Shown here piece by piece: positions 46,844 through 59,100 of a DNA stretch of 64,000 nucleotides (its first letter is position 1; each line of letters opens with the position of its first letter). A model generated the notes under the pieces. That model was given only the letters and a program-made list of their open reading frames with translations. It had not been told where the DNA came from and made no database searches. Source of the stretch: Parachlorella kessleri (lineage: Eukaryota; Chlorophyta; Trebouxiophyceae; Chlorellales; Chlorellaceae). A program made the translations under genes and the position numbers. The stretch covers positions 1 to 64,000 of the forward strand of contig BBXU01002209.1 in NCBI GenBank assembly GCA_001598975.1, in the 5' to 3' direction.

Positions 46844-49800
46844 CTACAAGCACACAGACTGCAACAGTTTCCTGCCACGGCTACCGTGGCTGCCTCCCTG
46901 GTTGGCTGCTGCAACAGATGCGTTCCTTGGGATGTCAACAACAAACAAGGGGGCAGCAGAGTCAATGCCCAAGAACTCCACCCGCATGCTATCAACCTCA
47001 ACATCCACTGCCACAAAGCCATTAAAACCATACTGGAAAGGCGAGTCATCGTCTCGGTAAAAGACATTATAAGTTTGGCTGCCAGCACCGCTGACGACAT
47101 AGTGGGTTGGCTGGGAGGGATTGTAGATATATTGCAGGGTGTGGTCGTGGCCGCATAGGTAGAGCTGCAAGGAGGGAGAGAATGAGTGCGATGAGTACCA
47201 GGGCGTGGTCTTGCCCTGATATGGACTTTTGTGTATTATGCATGCCGCACAGACGCAATCATGCAGTTTAGAACCCTCCGAATGCTGTGGCGCAAGTGGA
47301 GGCCACAATGCGCTGCCAATATTCTCGACCAGCGCAATGCGTACGCTCAGGCACAAATGCAAGCATGGTAGCCCCCTAGGACAGTTTAAGCTTCCCGACA
47401 GATTGGCCACCTATGATTTACTCTTTCAGAAGTGTCAGAGTATGTGACTGACCCAGGAGGGTGGGGGACCATGTAAGGCTAGACAAGGCAGACCCGCGAA
47501 CAGTTACCCTCACCTGAACACCATACTTGGTAAGTAGCGGTTGCACTCGGTCCTCCATGTCCCTCCACTTATCCTCTGACTCTGCATGGTTGCTGCGAAC
47601 GGGGTGGTGGCCCACCTTCGTGCAGCATCAGCACCACACATGCAGCTTGCGGAAGCACTCATTGCCGACATGCGTTAGCAAGGTACGCTATGGCGACAGC
47701 CGCTTGTGCAGAAACTGTGGCCCCATGGCGTCCATGCCCCTTGTTGTGTGCAGGCTTACTTCAAGGCTGACAGCAGCATGGGCCCCAGGTGCATGCTGGC
47801 CTCGCTTGGGGGTGTGGGAAGAATCGCCACGGTCATGCAGGCACACACCAGTCCTATGCTACGGCAGCCCCACAGGGAGCAGTTGCGGGGGAGATGCTGA
47901 ATCAAGACCCGCCTCGATCAGCGCCTAGCCTGGCCAGGTAGCGATGGGTCGGCCAAATGCTGGCAGGCCATGAAGTTCTCCAACACACCTCCGCCACATT
48001 CCTGGCAGTACCATGGCAGTAACGCGCACAGGCGCAGTCGCGCACGCCACCCGTGCATGACGACTCACCACGATCTTCCACTCAGCAGTGGAGCGTGCTA
48101 GCCGCGACTCAAACTCTTGGACCTGGTCCTGCCAAGACTGCTCCAAGATCCCGCCTGCAAACCTCAGCAGGAGGGTGTGTGGAATCTGGAATGAAAAGTA
48201 CCAGGTCCACAGGTCCCAGGCCTCATCGCAAACACCTTTGCATGCTCGCTGCTGTGGTGCTTTTCATGCGTCGCTGGTGCAAGGCCTTCCTTGCTCACCC
48301 TTGTTGTCTGCCCACGGTTTGCTGAGGTACAAGTCGTTCATGGGGGTGGTGTCAATGAAAAAGATGTCGACCCTGCCTCCCGCCAGCGACAGGCTGAAGC
48401 TGCGCTCGCAATGCCACCGGCTGTCACGCTGCCTCAGCCGTACATCCAACTGCAAGGCCAAGCGGGGTCAGACTGGGTGAGAGAGCCTTGCTTCTTGCTT
48501 GCGCAAGCTCTGTAGTAGTCCTCTCTATATAGACGCAGCTGCTTCGCCTCATTGCACACTATCAGAGGCAACTCCTCCTCCACACATATAGTGTCTCCCT
48601 GCCCTGGTGTACTCTGCAACTTCAGACTACCACGCTAGCTGCCACTGTGTTGAGATCCTGACATTAACGTACACTGCACCAAAGCGTTCCCCTGGCGGCT
48701 TGCCTGATGCAAGGGGCTGTAATAGCACTCCGACTTGTCCCCGCCGCCGCAGCTCTGCTTGCGTGGCTTCTTGGGCGTGGCATCCTGTACCTCCCCATAG
48801 TCATGATTACCCAACACAGCGTGCCAGGGCACCTGCACATGGTGGTGGCGACTAGTTAGTCCGCATAGTCAAGGACAGCGGGTTGCCAAAGTGTCAGATG
48901 TTGCCAACACGCAAGAGAGGGCTTTTCCCAAGCACTGCTCTCCGCAGCTGTGCCCTTGAAGCACCCTCCTCGATCGGGCATACCAGGGCTTCACATGCTC
49001 CCAGGTGGCGGGCTTAGGCTCCAACTTTATGACAAGCATGGGATTGCTGTGTGGCCCAGACATGCGCCGTCTCGATTGCATGAACTGATATATGGGAGTG
49101 TGCCTAGAGGACAGCCTACCTGGAGGCTTGCATGGTGGTAGATTTGGCTGAAGGACGACTCGAACTGGGGGTCCTCCGGAGACACGAGCCCTGCCTCATA
49201 AAAGTTGTCCCCAGTGCTGCAAGCAGAACGTTGCAGCTGCACCATTGGAGAAGCAGGGCGGACACCCTGCTACCACGCCAAGGGCACACCAGTGGTAGCA
49301 ATGAGTGCACAGCTTGACTGTCCACATACAATGGCTGGAATCCACATGATGGCTGCATGCATTTGTTCATTACCTAACAACGAACCGCTGCAGCTTCCAG
49401 TGGAGTCGATGGCCAGCAGTAGAGACAATGGCTGGCATATACAGTGAGGATGTTGGGTCGAAGTTGCGTTTTGGGCTTGTCCCAGCCAATCTCATGCGGT
49501 TTCCGAGTGCTTCAGGCACAGACCTGGGCAACTATGACCCACCTGATCACAAAGTTCGGCTGTAACTCCTCCGCTTTCAGGGCCATCATTGCGGCCACGC
49601 GAGACTGGTTGAAGTCACCATCCCTGCCCCAGTCCCCCAGCTGTGGACAGGAGGCAGCAGAAGCAGCAATAGCTTGGAGATGTAGCACACTTGCCTGGGG
49701 TTATCCACTGGACAGCAAGGCATCTTGCACCTCTTAACTAGGGTCTGACTAGGCACTGTCGCATGGGCAGCCTGCTGACCAGCCACCGCACTATTTATTG

Positions 49801-50700
49801 ATGCCCTTATTGATGCTACTTATTGATGGCATCCTGCTATCACTACTACGAGAGTGTGGAGTGTTGCGCGCCAACAGAACAGGTTAGTCACCCCTGCCTA
49901 GCACGGTGTAAAGAAAAAGCAAGAGCGGTAGCAGCAAGGGTAAAGTAAGTATCTGAGGTCAAGCGCCTGTCTCACCACAAGGAAGCTGGGATAAGGACCA
50001 GCAGCCTCAGCTGATGAGGGACTGGCTGAGCGGGCGTGAAGCAGCACGGGGACTGTCATCCCAACTTCAACCAGGGCCACTACAGTGACGAGAGCTGCCA
50101 GGACTGCCAGTCCAACTGCAAAGACAGAACAGGCACAGACATCAGCGGTAGAGGCCCCCAGCTACTGGTGTCCACACCAGCAACCTAAGCAAGGGCAGAA
50201 CTCCGATGTCTGCGCTGGCCAGTGACCACGCAACGTCCCTGGTGACCACTGATCCAGGCTTGGCTGCCCTGGTTGTTGTGCTGCAGGTGCAAAGCCGTAC
50301 ACGCCAGCGAGCACCAGTCTTGTCCCTTCCAACAGCACGCACATGGCTATAGTCTCCTCACTATGATAGTATGCCAAGTGGGTTGTTTCCATCCCAACCA
50401 CTGATCCCCAGGAACTGGTACGCCGTTACAACTTCCACGCTGTGTGGTCCGGACTGGCCAACTGGCAACTTAGCATTATAGTACGCCTCGGGAAGGTACA
50501 GGCTTGCCTCTTGGCTAAGCAGCCCTACCTTTCTCTGTGCCCTCCATGGTCTGCCTCGCTGCGTTGAGTGTTGCCTGCCTGTGTCCACCTGACTGGGCTC
50601 TTGAAGCAGGGGACCCAGAGCACGAACTTGCTTCCCTCAACTCCTCGTAAGCGAGAGGTGGTTCTTGTTTACCGTGTAGAAAACCTCCTGTTGCCACCAT
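46844..50700 (-). CDS. Purple acid phosphatase (tartrate-resistant type), N-terminal membrane anchor
   Basis: A binuclear-metal phosphatase that hydrolyses phosphate monoesters, usually secreted or in the endomembrane system. All metal-ligand motifs are present in order: [12 protein letters not shown] (exon 49640-49535), GDNFYEAG (49212-49115), VLGNHDYGE (near 48838-48790), [10 protein letters not shown] (47618-47520) and [10 protein letters not shown] (47165-46844). A core strand [14 protein letters not shown] (48450-48300) and a helix [14 protein letters not shown] (near 48115) lie between. This layout fits the small ACP5/PAP3-like class. An upstream phase-0 exon (50116-49976) carries [20 protein letters not shown], a signal anchor. 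A candidate first exon starts at ATG 50700, but its phase does not join that exon directly, so a small exon is missing or the start differs. After GNHD an unusual Lys/Gly/Cys-rich insert ([15 protein letters not shown]) is read if the frame continues. The stop follows [10 protein letters not shown]. Confidence 0.88.
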
Positions 50701-51823
50701 ATGCGCAGCCAGGTGGCAGTGCTGCCAGGACTTGAAGTTCCATTTCTGCTGCCTTAGCAATAGCTCTCTAGTTATATTGTGTCAGGAGCATCACAGACCA
50801 TCGCCTGGCGTATATTCGCCAGGTTGAACAATGCTCATTTTGAAGGGCGCTGGCGGGTGAATAGGTTTCTAAACAGGGCACCTAACAGTGCACCTACGAG
50901 ATTATCAAGAGAGAAAATCAAGTATAACACCTTGACAATTTTCCACGCCACCTCACTTCTGTCGATCATGCTGCCATACAGAAAACTACAATAGCACGGA
51001 CGGGTGGTGTGGCACGCTGCAGTGCAAAGACTGCGCACAGGTCGACATAAAACGTTATGATCCAGCTCCGGATGGTGTTTGAAGCAGGACAGCAACGTGT
51101 TGGCATGGGTTTTTGCATGTTCCCTTGGCCTCGTGCTTGGTACTGTGCTGCTGTCTGGATAGCAGTTCTGGTAATAGTTCCTGTAGGACCCAGCTTGAGA
51201 GCCTCCACCAGGGCTGACACACCTTCCCAGTGCACTCCAGGTTGTCAAACAAAGCGGCTCTGTTTGGTACAGAGGTTATCAGAACATACAAAATACGACT
51301 TGTCAAGGGCCGCAGTGGTATAACGGAAGGCAGGTTCCTTCTGTAGCTGAGCTTGGAGCTCAACTAGATGTAGAGCCTTGCCTGAGTGAGATCAAAGGCC
51401 TGGTGCGGCCTGCAGGGCCCCACCATTCAGGCCAAACTTTCTGGTGCTGGTGGCAAGCTCCTTGGACATGGGAGAGGTAGCCGTGAAACGTACTTGGTTA
51501 GATGGCAGGCAATGCGACCAGAGATGAGGTACATCGCAGTGTATACACTTTAAGTGTACTGTCTGTTGATATGCGGACTCAGTCCCTTGTCCCAAGACTG
51601 AACAAGCACCTTAATCTGCTCTGAACAATATTGAACCAGAGGAGTGCGCAGACAAGTTCGATACGTCCCAACCAGGCTGCAACTGTGTGCAGCAGAAACA
51701 GGAAAAATAGGAGCATAAACTTCAGCAGGAATCAAATAAAACAACAGATGGTCACCCTTTTCAACTTCAACCTTGGTCTGCAGGTCCAGGCCTATGAAAC
51801 AGCCTTCCTATCGACTTTGCCGG
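50701..51823. other. Spacer between the channel 3' end and the acid phosphatase start
   Basis: No gene supported on either strand. It should contain the 3' untranslated region of the channel gene and the promoter of the phosphatase gene (both minus strand). No clear TGTAA signal on the minus strand was noticed. Confidence 0.4.
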
Positions 51824-53181
51824 CTACCCTTGGCTGGGCTCAACGTTGCCAGGCATGGCCTGAACATGCGTGCTGGCCTGCTGCTGGGCCTGTTGCTGCT
51901 TCTGGAGGAGAGGCTGCCCTTGCGGCTCCTGCGGTGGTGCAAATTGTGACAGCGAGCGCCCTGCCGCTCCTTTCACAGCTGTCACTGACGCGCGCGACAA
52001 GCGGGAGGGCAGCCCAAATGGCAAAATCCCCTTGGCACCCGCCCCTGTCGCTGCTGCCGCCCGTGACGGTCGCGGCACCTGGCCGCTGCCGCGCCGGGCT
52101 TCCAACGCCGCCAGGCCCCCATCCACCCCCAGCCGGGTGCTGGCTCGCTGCTTGGAGGACGGGTGCATGCTCTGCCTGAGCGACGCCAGCACCGTCGACG
52201 CCCGCCGCATCGCTCGGCGGAAGCTGCTGCCCCCAGCCGCCTGCTGCGGCACCTCCACCTGCTCCTCCACTACCGTCAGGTCCTCCTCGGAGGGAAGCCC
52301 AGCTGCCCTACGAGCCGCCTTGGCAGCCTCGATGGCTGCCTCCTCCTTGCGCTTGGCCACCAGGCCCCGCCAGTGCCGCTGGATGCGCACCACGGTGCAG
52401 GCGACGGAGAAGGACATCATGTCGTTCTCCGGCACCTCTGCGCCGTGCTTGTTGAGGAAGCGCCGGATCATGCGGTCCAGCTTGCTCTTCAGCTCGCCCT
52501 GCACGGCAGCAGATATAGCAGAGCTGCTCATGTTGCAGGCTCGAAAGAAGTTTGCAGGTATTCCGGGGATCCCATGTCAGCACGTTAGCTGTGCATTTCT
52601 TGATTGCCCTGCTTGGTACCACCTCGTACGGTGGACAAAGCTGCCAGCCACCCTCTACCCTGCCAGAAAAATCGCTTGCCGACGTATGGATAGCCGTGTA
52701 AGGTGGCTGCCTCACCTGGGGGATCTCGGCATGGGCACCCTTCTTGACCAGCTCAAAGGCAGTCCGGTAAAAGGGGACCTGCACGGCAGCACAGTACCAT
52801 GAGCTTCACTATGAAAGTGTAATTTGGCGCTGTCAAGCTGAATGTGGCTCTGTCCCAACATCTCACCACCCAGCACCATGTTCGCTTTCAAGAACCAGGG
52901 ACCCGCAAGGTGTCCTACAGCTTAGTGCCAACAGTTTCCACTGGATGCTCGTCCAGGGCTGTCCAGATATCGTGGAACCAACTCTCCTGACATCTTGAGA
53001 AACTCACCTTGCCGTCCACAAGCGGGATGTCCAGCGCAAACACAAAGCGCACGACGTCCGTGCCGTTGGCCTTGTTCCCAAGCCCCATGGGCGGCTTGAG
53101 CCGCATCAGGATCTGCTCCAAGTCCTTGGGCTCAATCAAGCTGGTGCCGTCGTCAAACTCTGCCCACAGCTCACAAAACTC
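51824..53181 (-). other. Channel C-terminal tail: EF-hand-like, IQ-like helix, basic and Gln-rich end
   Basis: Exon 53181-53008 encodes EFCELWAEFDDGTSLIEP and LEQILMRLKPPMGLGNKANG, the conserved CaV EF-hand and pre-IQ region. Exon near 52767-52715 encodes VPFYRTAFELVKKGAH. The last exon (about 52505-51824) carries VVRIQRHWRGLVAKRK, an IQ pattern (IQxxxRGxxxxR with H/W inside) expected to bind calmodulin, then a Ser/Arg/Ala-rich region ending in a Gln-rich stretch (LLQKQQQAQQQA). Confidence 0.88.
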
Positions 53182-56100
53182 CTGCAGGAGGGGGCGGTGG
53201 GGCTCTCCGCTATCAGCCAAAAGTCCCAATCAGATGCACATGGCGGGTTATGAGGGTAAGTTCGCTTGCCATCCCTTGCAAGGGGTGGGGTGGTGGGTGT
53301 GCACTGCTAGGCAAGTGACGCAAGCACTGATGGCAAGCGGTCTCAGCAGTGCAAGTAGTGCCCCTGCCACTCACGTCCAGGTTGGCCGGGGTGATCTTCC
53401 AGGCCTCTGTGTCCTGGATGCGCTCAAAGGTCTCCAAAATCACAGTGGTGAAGAGGTTGAGGGCGATCAGGCCAACCTGCAGACACGCACCCACCAGGCA
53501 TGAAGCTGCCTGTCAGCGGGTGTTGCCGGGGGTGCTTGAAAACTAGCCGGGCAGTGAGGGCAGGCAGCTTGCAGACGCAGGCATACAAGGCGGGAGCCAT
53601 GGCTGGGCAGCGCAGATGGTGTAGGTCTTGCAGGCAGCAAATGACTCACCGCAAGGTAGAAGGTGAGGAAGTACACCCACACGTACTTGCTGCCGCACTC
53701 CCCCAGATGGGGGTCACAGTCAGGAGGTCCCACCATGCAGTCCTGCGCGAACGGGATACTGCTTCAGTCTGTCAGCTAGTTACGGGTTCTCATAAGCACA
53801 TGTAAACACCCTTCTGTGGCGTAAGGAGCAGGCCACCTCTTCGCTGGCATGTGCTACCCAATGCTGCTCCAGTGTTTTGTCCGGCCTAGCCAGTGCGACT
53901 TTCTAGTGCAGGTGCTGTGCTGCCGTGGTGGTGGGCCCGGCACGAATGGACCTTGTGCACCCATCCTGAAGTATAACCGCCGCATGCCCATTCCATCGTT
54001 GGTGGCAGAGAGAAAAGCGCAGGTACCAGATACCAGGGACCTCCCCCTCCCTACCCCTTTCCACCCTCCTCCTCACCGACATGATGCCCGCCCAGTCGTC
54101 CCCCGTGGCCACCCGGAAGAGCAGCAGCATAGCGTTGGGGAAGTTGAGGAAGTTGGCGTGGCTGTTGAGGTGCTGCTGCAGCTTAATGTTTCCCAGCAAC
54201 AGCACGCCTACAAGCGCGGGACAGGATGCCAATGTCTGGGGTTTGCCAGTGGGGAATGTGGAGTGATGCTGCATGGGAGCTGGGGAGGATGCCTTTGGCT
54301 TGGCTGCAGGAGTTCCAATGCCTGCAGAAGGGCAACTCCGATTGCAGAGGAGTGCTAGCCACTGCACTAGGCACAACTGCAGACATTGGTGGAAAATACT
54401 CACCCATGTATGAATAGATGAAGAAGAACAGCAGGAGCAGGGCACCCACGTTGACGATGGCAGGCAGGGAGATGATGAGCGTGGTCATCAGGGACTGGAT
54501 GCCCTGCAGCACCACAAAACCCATCATTCTGATCAACCAGCATGATGATGTGGCATAGCAGGAGATACCCCCCTGTCTGGCCAACAGTGCGTGTGTTATG
54601 CCTAGCCAGGGCGTCAGGCAAAATGGCATTTGCTAGGCGCAGCTGGGCTGCTGGGCTGCAGCGACTGCACAGCCCCCCCACCGGTTCTGATTGGGGTTCG
54701 CTGGACTGTCGCGAGACTGCCGTGCCGCTGCGTTGTGCCACTCAACACAGACAGGCCCGCATGCATCTCTGGTTGCAGCATGATTCAGGCCACGCACCCT
54801 GAACTTGCGCATGAGCTTGAACATACGCAGCGTTCGCAGCAGCATCATGGTCTTCTTGATGGTTGACAGGTTCACCACATTCCCCAGCACTGCGTTGAGC
54901 AGCTGCAAGGGCATGACCAGTTTCATGCCTATTTAGTGAGATGCTTTCTAGATGTGGGGTGGCAAGGGTGTCCAACCTGCTCACATAGGGTACCCAACCA
55001 GGGCGACCGTTACCCCTCAGGCCTATGCACTGTTGTCCCCAGTGCCCAGCCCTGTATTGAGTGTCCCCCCCTCCCCCGCCCCTAGTGTCGTTGGAAAAGG
55101 GTGCCCAGTTGCAAGCACCAAACTCAACACATGTTCACAGCTACCTATCCTTTGTGTGCACCAACTGCCGCCATTGACAAGCAAAACCCACCTGGGTGAG
55201 GAGATCCACAAGGGCTGCCACCGTCAGCAGCAGGTCAAACTTGTTCCAGCTGCTGCGCCAGTAGAGCTTGGGCCCCATGGCTATCAGCTTGACAAGGCAC
55301 TCCAGGATCACCAGAGCGCTGAAGGCAGTGTTGGCGTGCTCCTTGGCTGCAGCCATGGAGTGGAAGGCGATGTGAGAGATTTCATGGACATGAGCATCCA
55401 GCACCAACAGACATGTGATGCCAAATAGCTAGATGCGCACGCAGCATGGCACGCAGGCGCACAAGCTAGCATTGCTACTTTTCCATCTGCTGACTGTTCA
55501 CACTCTGGGGCATCGCTTGCCTCCATGGAGGACAGTCACCGAGAGGGCCAGTACAATTAGCCACACACATTGTTTAAAGCCTGCCATTCAGGGATAAACC
55601 AACCCAAAACTGCAACCCACCTGCAGCAAAGCTTGCAGGCTCCCCATAGTAGGTGGTTGCCAGCAGCAGGATGTTGGCCACGATGGTCGCTGTCATGGCC
55701 TTATCAAACCAGTAGTTGTAAGCTAGCTTGTGGCACAGCCGGCGCAGCAGGTTGGGCGGCAGGGGGGCTTTGTCGAGGGGCTTCAAGCGGAACACAGCCT
55801 TCATCATCTCCACATAACCCTGCACGCCAGCAAGCTAGCAGAGTATATATACCCAGTGGCCATATATGGTGGGCCATGTATAGTCTGAAGACGCAACACA
55901 GCTGACCCAGGTGGGCTGCCAAATGCAAGCCGGTGAGCACAGGCGATGGGCCATCCGGCGGTACCCTGGCAGCGCTCTAGTGGGTTGCCGGTGGATGCTG
56001 GCCCAGCCAACAACTATGCCAGGAGGCAACGATGCATTACAAGTGCAGGTGGTCTTGCAAGGCAGCCTCGCACTTTAGGAGGTCGGCACACTTGGCAAGC

Positions 56101-59100
56101 ACCAAAAAAAGTGAGGAGGGTTATTAGGCAAGAGCACCTCACCGTCTGTGAGGCGGTCAGCACCGCGGACCCCGTTTGGCTGAGCATCTTCAGCCGCTGG
56201 AACTGGTAGAACACGACTCCCACGTACAGGTTGAGCACAAAGAAGGCCACCAGCGTGATGTAGGCAAACCAGAACAGGAAGGCTGCAGGGTTAGCCCCCG
56301 GGAGGGGCTGCAGCCCGGGCTCCGCCCTGCCCACCCATGAGCAGAGAGGGGGATAGTCAGCCAGCGAGCCTCAGCTGCTGCTCACATTATACTGGGCAGT
56401 CCACCTCCAGGCAAGGCGATGCAGTCTGGATGAAACCTGTCGGCTGCAGCCGGGGAGCAGTGACAGGCGCATAGACGAAGCACAGGCCTGAGCTGGAGGT
56501 TGCCGATGTCTACTCCTACCCTTAAAGGCTCAGCAATTCCCGGCCGTCACCCACCTTGCGTCCATGCTCATGTACATGGCCGGGGTGTAGCCGTCTAGTG
56601 TGGCAGTGATAAATAGTGTGAGGAACGCATTGCCAACGTTGTCAAAATGGTAAGGCTGGTTAACCCACTCCCGTGGCGCCAGCTGGCCAGTGTCGTCTAT
56701 GAAGCTCCCCACGCAGTCTGCCTGCAGAGCGCAATCACCGCATCTAGCAGAGATGTTGCAAGATGCTCTAGTCGTATGGCACTTAAGCCAAAGGCACATG
56801 AGGGAAGCAGGGACACATGTAAGCTTGCGCTGTCTTATACTGGGGCGTCAGCTTTTTCCATAAGTGGTAGATTTTCACCTTGCCAGCCACGTTGGGGTCT
56901 GTGCAGCTCCAAAGCAGCCCAGCAAAGAGCTGCACCTGCAAACCAGCAAGGAACCAGGCAGCTTCTGGCCGTATTTAAGCTAGCAGCACAGCGGCAGTCC
57001 AAATTTGCATGATCAGCCAAATTGCATGAGATAGTCCCACAGCCGCAAAGCATAACCAGTAGTGCCAGCCAAGACTTGCACAACCAGACGTTCACCCCAA
57101 GCATATCCCACATCTGGTATACGGACAGTAAGCCAACTCAAAACACATGAAGATACCTCAGTATGTTTCACTCCCACGCCAAGTGTTATACACATAGCCC
57201 TAGCCCACATCGTGAGCCAAAGGTCACACAGACAGTGATGCTTACCCCTAGGATGGCAAAGATGAGGAAGCACAGCGCGCAGAGCACAGTTACATTTCCC
57301 ATGGCCATAAGTGACCGAGTCAGTGTGTGGAACACCAGCAGCATGGACACACTCCGAGTCAGCACCCTGCAGCCATCTAGGAGATTTGTGTGGCTGGCCT
57401 GTGGGCTGTAGAAGGCAGGTGCCAGCGTTAGCTGATGCCAGGAGCGTGCACATGTACAAGGTCTGACAAATGCATGCATGCTGGCCCACAAGATGGACAA
57501 CCTCTGACTTGGAAAAGACGTATGTTGGTGCAGAAGGTAGGACATATGCGGAGTGCCAGGTTCGCCTGCAATACTTGGGCTGACACGGCAGCTGAAGTTG
57601 CAGTTTCAAAACTTCTTGTCTAGCACATGCAACGTACGACCTGGCAATTCGCACCTGAGTGGCTTGATGGCTCTCAGCGCCCTGAACGCTTTGAGGAAGC
57701 GAGCATTCAGACTTTCAGCAATTAGCACAATCGTGGATATCACAACCACCCCAAAGTCAACCTGCAAGTGTACGCCCCAAGCAGGAAGTTGAAGAATGCC
57801 GTGGCGCCTGTCAGTGTGGTAAGCTACACACATGCGGTATGCCTTAACTTTTGTCGGCGCTGCTCCCAGAGGTGCACAGATGGCACCCCCAAACACTCGC
57901 AACAATCCCCCCAGCTGCAATACAGACACGTGTGGCAGCTGGTACTACATCCCATGATGCGCAGTGTGCCATGCAAATAGAATGGAGATTGTGGCCGTGC
58001 CATTTAGCAGCATGCCCCAGCGGGACTACCCCCTAGTGAGGTGGCACTGTGCTAGCTCCCATAAAAGCGAGCCCTCACCTTGTTTGTGAAGTATTGGATG
58101 TAGAGGTGGAAGGAGAAGGCAAATATCTTCAGCAGGGCTTCGATCCAGAAAACGACGGTGGTGCCAATGTCAATCCAGCGCAAGATGATGGTCCTGGTGG
58201 CAGCGGGGTCCATGTTGGGGGTCTCCATTGCCATCTGCGACCGAGTGCAATGAGTACAGTCTGATCTTACAGCATACCGCCACCTGGCCATGCTGCAGTG
58301 AGTCCCCCACGGGAGCCCAACAAAGAAGTCCGAAAACGAGGCTGCGGAAGTAGGCCCCTTTCCCGGCAAGGTTAAACAAATTGCAGGACTTTCCATATGC
58401 AATTTCCCAGCAAGCAGGGGCATGGCAGAGGAGATGCAAGCAAAGGCAAGGCAGCCTGGGCGCCATGCATTTGTAAAAACGCATCAGAAAGCATCTAGCC
58501 GGCCGGCCTACTTGCCTGGACGCAGCTGAGCAGCACCACCATCATCATGGCATAGTCGAAATTCTGCAAGGTGACCAGGTAGTACGCTGCGCTCCGCAAC
58601 CGGTTGTCATCCTGCGGTGCAAAAAAGAGTCATACCGGAGCTGCTGACGATTCATGTGCTTGCCCTGAGTCGGTCAACAGGCTGGACCACAGTCAGGGGC
58701 CCTGGGTTTGTAAGGGCACATCAAGATGGAACATAGTGGAAAACCCAGGAATGCAGGGCAACTGGGCCCGCAGTACAACATGGGACGCACGCCAAGCGGT
58801 CACCACATGCATGTAAGATCTTAAGCACCTTAGGCAAGCTTCACACCTTGAAATACCACAGGGAGCTCCCTGTCAGCTGTGGGTAATCCTTCCGCTTGCT
58901 GCGCTTGCCGCCCTTGGTGGCCAGGCTGCTGTTCAGGCGGCTGCCTAGGGTAGCCAACCGCGACAGCTTGGAGACCTGGGAGCCCGTCCTGCTCCCCACT
59001 CCGCTGGTCATGCCGCTCCCCGCGCTGTGCATGCTGCCCATGCTGGCCTCCGACTCGTGTGCCGCCTCGTCCAGGAGGTCGGAGGGCGCGCTGGTGTCGC

